From RGIG2041 sp045532715 (lineage in GTDB: Bacteria; Bacillota; Clostridia; UBA1381; UMGS1253), in contig JAZSGM010000165.1 in the NCBI GenBank assembly GCA_045532715.1, positions 1 through 16,336 of the forward strand: a DNA stretch of 16,336 nt, read 5' to 3'. The notes below the pieces were generated by a model that saw nothing but the letters and a program-made list of their open reading frames with translations, had not been told where the DNA came from and did no database searches. How positions within the stretch are numbered: position 1 is the first letter of the stretch; each line of letters opens with the position of its first letter. Both the position numbers and the translations under genes were made by a program. This document shows, piece after piece, positions 12,650 to 16,336 of the stretch.

Positions 12650-14479
12650 ATGGCAAAAAACAGATATGTCGGTGAATATCCGGTTATCGGTATCCGTCCG
12701 GTCGTAGACGGTCGCCGCGGCCCGATGATGCTGCGCGAATCCTTGGAGCCGCAGGTATGGGCAATGGCAAACGCCGCAAAGAAGCTGTTTGAGGAAAATC
12801 TTTTCTATTCAAACGGCGAACCGGTAAAGGTTGTGCTTGCGGACACCTGCATCGGTCGTGTACCGGAAGCAGCAGCTTGCGCAAAGAAGTTTGAAAAAGA
12901 AGGCGTAGACATTACCCTGTCCGTTACACCGTGCTGGTGCTACGGTTCAGAGACGATGGATATGGACCCGAGAACCATCAAGGGCGTTTGGGGCTTTAAC
13001 GGCACAGAGCGTCCGGGTGCAGTTTATCTTGCAGCTGTTTTAGCAGGCCACGCACAAAAAGGTCTGCCGGCATTCGGTATCTACGGTCACGAGGTTCAGG
13101 ATTTAGACCAGATTACGGACATTCCGGAAGACGTTAAGGAAAAACTGCTCAGATTTGGTCGTGCCGCTGTTGCTGTTGCAACGATGCGCGGTAAGTCTTA
13201 CTTGCAGATTGGTTCCCAGTGCATGGGTATTGCAGGCTCGATTATTGACCAGGATATGATGGAAAGCTACTTCGGTATGCGCGTTGAATCCGTGGACGAG
13301 GTTGAAATCCTGCGCCGTATGGAAGAGGGCATCTACAACGAGGAAGAATATCAGAAGGCACTTGCTTGGACAAAAGAGCACTGCAAGGAAGGCAGAGATG
13401 ATAATCCGGAGAGCGTAGAATTCCTCGGTGAAGAACGCCGCATTAAGTTTACACAGGAAGAAAAGGATAAGCAGTGGGAGTTCACCGTTAAGATGTACTG
13501 CATCATCAAGGATCTGATGGCAGGCAACAAAAATCTCCCGGATGCTTTTGAAGAAGAAAAGGTTGGTCACAACGCAATCGTCGGCGGTTTCCAGGGACAG
13601 CGTCAGTGGACAGACCACTGGCCGAACTGCGACTATCCGGAAGCGCTTTTAAGCTCCGCCTTCGACTACGAAGGCGCACGCGAGCCGTTCACACTCGCAA
13701 CTGAAAATGACGTACTCAACGGCATGGGTATGCTGATGATGCGTCTTCTCACCCACCGCGCGCAGATTTTTGCAGACGTGCGTACCTACTGGTCCGGCGA
13801 TGCAACCGAGCGCGTAACCGGTTATAAATTAGAGGGCAAGGCCGCTGAGTCCGATGGTATTATCCACCTGCTCAACTCCGGCGCAGCTTGTCTGGACGCT
13901 TCCGGCGTATGCACCGACGAAAACGGCAACGCCGTGATGAAGCGTTGGTGGGAAGTAACAGACGAGGATATCAAGAAGATGACCGACGCTACCGTATGGT
14001 GCGAGGCAGGCTTCGACAACTTCCGCGGCGGCGGCTTCTCGAGCCACTTTGATACCTACGCTGAAATGCCTGTAACGATGATTCGCTTAAATCTCGTCAA
14101 GGGCCTCGGTCCGGTGCTGCAGATTGCAGAAGGCTGGACAGTGAACCTGCCGAAGGATGTAAACGACAAGTTAATGGAGCGCACCAACCCGACATGGCCG
14201 TGCACCTGGTTTGCACCGCGCTGTGACGGCAAGGAAGGCTCGCCGTTCAAGACCGCTTACGAGGTAATGATGAACTGGGGTGCAAACCACGGTGCAATCT
14301 CCTACGGTCACATCGGCGCAGATCTTATTACAATGTGCTCGATGCTTCGTATTCCGGTTTGCATGCACAACGTACCGGAAGAGGACATCTACCGTCCGGC
14401 TGCTTGGAACGCATTCGGTATGGATAAGGAAGGTCAGGACTACAGAGCTTGCCAGACCTACGGTCCGCTCTACAAATAA
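12650..14479 (+). CDS. fucI: L-fucose isomerase
   Basis: 609 residues, close to the roughly 590 of E. coli FucI. The enzyme converts L-fucose to L-fuculose (and D-arabinose to D-ribulose) in the cytoplasm, the first step of fucose catabolism, using Mn2+. Matching blocks run the full length: PVIGIRPVVDGRRG, SVTPCWCYGSETMDMDP, GFNGTERPGAVYLAA, GFQGQRQWTD, RTYWSGDATERVTG, GLGPVLQIAEGW, and the terminal EGQDYRACQTYGPLYK. Catalytic or metal residues are Glu352 (ATEND), Asp376 (FADVRTYW) and His547 (NWGANHG), equivalent to Glu337, Asp361 and His528 in E. coli. GGAGG eight bases upstream fixes the start. It faces an AraC-family gene and is followed by its own terminator, so it is monocistronic. No fuculokinase, aldolase, fucosidase or transporter is present in the window. 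Confidence 0.97.
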   Translation: MAKNRYVGEYPVIGIRPVVDGRRGPMMLRESLEPQVWAMANAAKKLFEENLFYSNGEPVKVVLADTCIGRVPEAAACAKKFEKEGVDITLSVTPCWCYGSETMDMDPRTIKGVWGFNGTERPGAVYLAAVLAGHAQKGLPAFGIYGHEVQDLDQITDIPEDVKEKLLRFGRAAVAVATMRGKSYLQIGSQCMGIAGSIIDQDMMESYFGMRVESVDEVEILRRMEEGIYNEEEYQKALAWTKEHCKEGRDDNPESVEFLGEERRIKFTQEEKDKQWEFTVKMYCIIKDLMAGNKNLPDAFEEEKVGHNAIVGGFQGQRQWTDHWPNCDYPEALLSSAFDYEGAREPFTLATENDVLNGMGMLMMRLLTHRAQIFADVRTYWSGDATERVTGYKLEGKAAESDGIIHLLNSGAACLDASGVCTDENGNAVMKRWWEVTDEDIKKMTDATVWCEAGFDNFRGGGFSSHFDTYAEMPVTMIRLNLVKGLGPVLQIAEGWTVNLPKDVNDKLMERTNPTWPCTWFAPRCDGKEGSPFKTAYEVMMNWGANHGAISYGHIGADLITMCSMLRIPVCMHNVPEEDIYRPAAWNAFGMDKEGQDYRACQTYGPLYK

Positions 14480-14495
14480 TAAGCAAAACCTACAC

Positions 14496-14530
14496 ACACG
14501 CCGGGGCACGATACCTCGGCGTGTATTTTT
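14496..14530 (+). terminator. Intrinsic terminator of fucI
   Basis: Eleven-base-pair stem ACACGCCGGGG / CCTCGGCGTGT (one G-T pair) with a seven-base loop, followed by ATTTTT. It lies 17 bases after the fucI stop and separates it from the next gene. Confidence 0.9.
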
Positions 14531-14532
14531 CA

Positions 14533-14561
14533 TTGAACTTTCTTTTTGTTTGTCGTATAAT
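14533..14561 (+). promoter_or_regulatory. Sigma-A promoter of the M20 amidohydrolase
   Basis: TTGAAC (14533-14538), a 17-base spacer and TATAAT (14556-14561), right after the fucI terminator. The amidohydrolase is therefore its own transcription unit and not part of a fucose operon. Confidence 0.82.
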
Positions 14562-14598
14562 AACAACAGACCTTACAATCACTACAAAGGAGAAAGCT

Positions 14599-15744
14599 AT
14601 GAACGCAACTGTTTCCGACGAGCTGTTTTCGTATGCCGTGCGCATCCGAAGACAGCTGCACGAATATCCCGAGCTTGGCATACACCTTGAAAAAACCGTA
14701 AAGCTGGTCAGTGAAGAGCTTGAAAAGCTCGGCATCGCCTATACCACGCGCTTTGGCAAATCCGCTTTGGTTGCCGACCTCGGTCAGGGCGATAAGTGCA
14801 TCGCGCTGCGCGCAGATATGGACGCACTGCCGATTCAGGAAAAAACCAACCTGCCGTTCGCATCAAAAATCCCCGGGCAAATGCACGCCTGCGGACACGA
14901 TGCACACACAGCAGTCCTGCTTGCCGTCGCCAAGCGGCTGAAAGCGGAAGAAGACAAACTCCCCTGCCGCGTGCGCCTGATTTTCCAGCCAAGTGAGGAA
15001 GACCCGGCAAACGGCGCAAAGCTGTTAACGGCTGACGGCGTTTGCGAAGGCGTGGACCACATCCTCGCCGCGCACTGCGAGCCGACCATCGATGCAGGCA
15101 CGCTCGGCATACACAGCGGCGATTACATGGCGGCTTGCATCTCGGTAACATTACGCTTTTTCGGCAGAACGGCACACGCAGCTCTGCCCGAAGCCGGCAT
15201 TGACGCCATCGCCATGGGCGTAGAGGCGTATACGAAGTCAAAGGAAATCCTTGCACACGAGGCAGGCGAGCGCAAATACATCTGGACTGTCGGGCATTTG
15301 CAGGGCGGCAAGGTGCATAATATCGTTGCAGACGAATGCGTTTTGGACATTTCCTTCCGCTACTTTGACACAGACTTTGCAAGCCGCGCAGAAAAAGCCA
15401 TCCGCGCACTCTGCAATGAGATTGCACAAAAGCACGGCGGTCGCGCCGAGGTGGATTGGACGCCGCTGGTCGGTCCGCTGCACAATGACGAAAAGCTGAC
15501 AATCGCTTTTGAAAAAGCCGTAACCGATGCAGGCATACTCGCGCAGAAAATGCCGCCGCGTATGACCTCCGAGGATTTTTCATACTATTTGGAAAAAATG
15601 CCCGGGATGCTGTTTCGCTTCGGCACAAGAAATGAGAAAACCGGCTGCACTGCCCCAGCGCACCGAAACGATTTTTGCATAGATGAAGAAGGTATGAAGG
15701 CCGCTATTCTGGCATTTTACACCTATGTGATGCAGACTAAATAA
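14599..15744 (+). CDS. M20-family amidohydrolase (N-acyl amino acid or hippurate hydrolase type)
   Basis: 381 residues from ATG at 14599, with AGGAG upstream; the frame is open earlier but that part covers the promoter and fucI terminator. M20D enzymes are cytoplasmic metal-dependent hydrolases that remove acyl groups from amino acids or small amides. Seen: RRQLHEYPELG near the start, RADMDALPIQEKT (71-83), the metal ligands Cys98 and His100 in MHACGHDAHTA, Glu133-Glu134 in FQPSEED, His159 in LAAHCEP, the dimerisation-domain stretch FFGRTAHAALPEAGIDAI (187-204), and late TSEDFSYYLEKMPG with His355 in PAHRNDF. Length and motif order are typical, so the enzyme should be active. Substrate cannot be told from sequence; N-acetyl-diaminopimelate, N-acetylcysteine and indole-acetyl amino acid hydrolases belong to the same group. 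Confidence 0.93.
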   Translation: MNATVSDELFSYAVRIRRQLHEYPELGIHLEKTVKLVSEELEKLGIAYTTRFGKSALVADLGQGDKCIALRADMDALPIQEKTNLPFASKIPGQMHACGHDAHTAVLLAVAKRLKAEEDKLPCRVRLIFQPSEEDPANGAKLLTADGVCEGVDHILAAHCEPTIDAGTLGIHSGDYMAACISVTLRFFGRTAHAALPEAGIDAIAMGVEAYTKSKEILAHEAGERKYIWTVGHLQGGKVHNIVADECVLDISFRYFDTDFASRAEKAIRALCNEIAQKHGGRAEVDWTPLVGPLHNDEKLTIAFEKAVTDAGILAQKMPPRMTSEDFSYYLEKMPGMLFRFGTRNEKTGCTAPAHRNDFCIDEEGMKAAILAFYTYVMQTK

Positions 15745-15749
15745 TAAAA

Positions 15750-15810
15750 AAAAGCTACGGAACAAGGGTGAGTGACCTTAAGAACACTCGGCTAACATTC
15801 CGCAGCTTTT
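15750..15810 (+). terminator. Terminator of the amidohydrolase, long branched hairpin
   Basis: Outer stem AAAAGCTACGGAA (15750-15762) pairs with TTCCGCAGCTTTT (15798-15810) with one A-C mismatch, followed by TATTAT. The 35-base loop has an inner GAGTG/CACTC stem. The loop is unusually long for a simple terminator. Confidence 0.75.
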
Positions 15811-15830
15811 TATTATACAAAATAAATTTT

Positions 15831-15903
15831 GTAGGGGCGGATGCCCACATCCGCCCGTGATTTTATATCCGCTTTACAAGACGATGTAGGCATCGTCCCC
15901 TAC
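15831..15903. repeat. GTAGGGG-ended palindromic repeat doublet
   Basis: A 73-base element with terminal inverted repeats GTAGGGG (15831-15837) and CCCCTAC (15897-15903). Each end continues into a small hairpin: CGGATG/CATCCG on the left and GACGATG/CATCGTC on the right. Read inward, the two ends resemble each other over about 24 bases (GTAGGGG then GATGCC, then ACATC). The layout is like the 9276-9396 element, and this repeat type is frequent in Clostridia. It supplies the stop codon of the minus-strand lipoprotein. Confidence 0.8.
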
Positions 15904-16118
15904 TCTATCACAGCACCGATTGCCGGACTGATGAAATTTATAATCGTCTTGCCCGGGTTGATTTCAAGGGCTGTGCCGTCCGCCTTGGTATACACCGTAT
16001 CCGCGCTGCGTGATGCCTTCGACCAGGTGATTTCCTCCGCCGGCGGCTCTGCCGGCTTACAGCCCGTAAAGAGCAAAACCAACACCAATAAAAATGCAAA
16101 CAGCTTAAATTTGCGCAT
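15900..16118 (-). CDS. Short putative lipoprotein, possibly an internally deleted DUF3048 protein
   Basis: 72 residues from ATG at 16118, preceded by GAGGGGG; the frame is open to 16217 but lacks a ribosome site there. Residues 1-20 are a lipoprotein signal (MRKFKLF, hydrophobic core, lipobox LFTGC), so the mature protein would be lipid-anchored at Cys20 outside the membrane. A Pro/Glu linker (KPAEPPAEE) follows, then about 43 residues: ITWSKASRSADTVY, DGTALEINPGKT, ending AVIE. From memory this stretch resembles the extreme C-terminal tail of DUF3048 (YerB-type) lipoproteins, which are about 330-360 residues long. If so, the central domains are missing and this is an in-frame deletion remnant. 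The TAG stop lies in the GTAGGGG repeat. It may still be made; function unknown. Confidence 0.65.
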   Translation of the reverse strand: MRKFKLFAFLLVLVLLFTGCKPAEPPAEEITWSKASRSADTVYTKADGTALEINPGKTIINFISPAIGAVIE

Positions 16119-16155
16119 AAACCCCCTCTTTTCTTCCGAAATTCTCTTTAAATCT

Positions 16156-16184
16156 GTTGTAGCAGAAAAGCCAACGGCTTTCAA
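16156..16184 (-). promoter_or_regulatory. Candidate promoter of the short lipoprotein
   Basis: On the minus strand TTGAAA (16184-16179), a 17-base spacer and TACAAC (16161-16156) lie about 40 bases before the ATG. The -10 is imperfect, so the call is tentative. Confidence 0.4.
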
Positions 16185-16207
16185 TGCCAAAACTTTCCTG
16201 TCCTCGC

Positions 16208-16236
16208 TTGACGGCAAATGCTTTTCGTGGTAAAAT
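16208..16236 (+). promoter_or_regulatory. Promoter of the tRNA-Arg gene
   Basis: TTGACG (16208-16213), a 17-base spacer and TAAAAT (16231-16236), about 46 bases before the tRNA 5' end. It diverges from the lipoprotein promoter. Confidence 0.75.
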
Positions 16237-16282
16237 AGATAAGGTTTGTGCCCGTAGTGTCATTTTCACAATTTATATGTAC

Positions 16283-16336
16283 GCCCCTGTAGTAAAGTGG
16301 ATATAACAAATCCCTCCTAAGGATTAGTCGCGTGTT
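16283..16336 (+). tRNA. tRNA-Arg (anticodon CCU), 3' part beyond the window
   Basis: The acceptor strand GCCCCTG (16283-16289) is followed by TA, a D-arm with AGTGGATA, the anticodon stem AATCC/GGATT enclosing CTCCTAA (anticodon CCT, 16314-16316), then AGTCG and the start of the T arm CGTGTT. This decodes AGG arginine codons. The D stem is weak, with an A-A opposition in the third pair as I fold it. About 20 bases are missing on the right, so the acceptor pairing cannot be checked here. Confidence 0.88.

Noticed and set aside
13103..13618. A 171-residue minus-strand frame inside fucI
   Set aside because: It lies opposite a fully conserved FucI sequence and has no recognisable family features.
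14708..15628. A 306-residue minus-strand reading frame opposite the amidohydrolase
   Set aside because: Composition is extreme (Arg, Cys, Pro rich), no ribosome site or motif, and the plus strand encodes a complete M20 enzyme with metal ligands. It is an antisense shadow.
15750..15810. Small RNA or riboswitch in the long hairpin after the amidohydrolase
   Set aside because: The outer stem with T tail just after the stop codon is explained by a terminator; nothing else supports a separate RNA gene.

Overview
The window looks like chromosomal DNA of a low-to-medium-GC Firmicute of class Clostridia, plausibly a gut Oscillospiraceae or Lachnospiraceae relative. Evidence is the Gram-positive house style (AGGAGG-type ribosome sites, TTGACA/TATAAT promoters, U-tailed hairpin terminators), Clostridia-typical families (DegV, DUF1836, ferredoxin-tailed aldo/keto reductase, a second type IIA topoisomerase pair) and GTAGGG-ended palindromic repeats of a kind common in these genomes. 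The genus is an inference.

Layout, left to right. (1) A 3'-truncated degV gene on the minus strand diverges from a DUF1836 regulator on the plus strand. The regulator converges, across a bidirectional terminator, on a secreted protein with InlB-like repeats. (2) A minus-strand operon runs from a strong promoter at about 8440: GyrB/ParE-like subunit, GyrA/ParC-like subunit, prfB (release factor 2), then a terminator near 3000. The topoisomerase pair is clearly divergent from standard gyrase and topoisomerase IV, and prfB is a continuous frame without the usual programmed frameshift. (3) A small island at 8460-9520 holds a short XRE regulator diverging from a small unknown gene. Palindromic repeats bracket the island, and one of them supplies the 3' end of the unknown gene. 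(4) An aldo/keto reductase with two iron-sulfur motifs diverges from an AraC-family regulator. (5) A second AraC-family regulator diverges from L-fucose isomerase, which is followed by its own terminator and an independently promoted M20 amidohydrolase. (6) The right edge holds a GTAGGGG-ended repeat, a 72-residue lipoprotein whose stop codon lies in that repeat, and the first part of a tRNA-Arg(CCU) gene running off the window.

Working together: the topoisomerase/prfB operon is a housekeeping-type unit. The two AraC genes each sit head to head with a metabolic enzyme and are the obvious candidates for controlling it. The fucose isomerase has no fucose kinase, aldolase or transporter beside it here.

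I found no CRISPR array, prophage, transposase, biosynthetic cluster or convincing new defence system. The most interesting points are the divergent topoisomerase pair, the lost prfB frameshift site, the repeat-extended small gene in the XRE island, and the lipoprotein that looks internally deleted.
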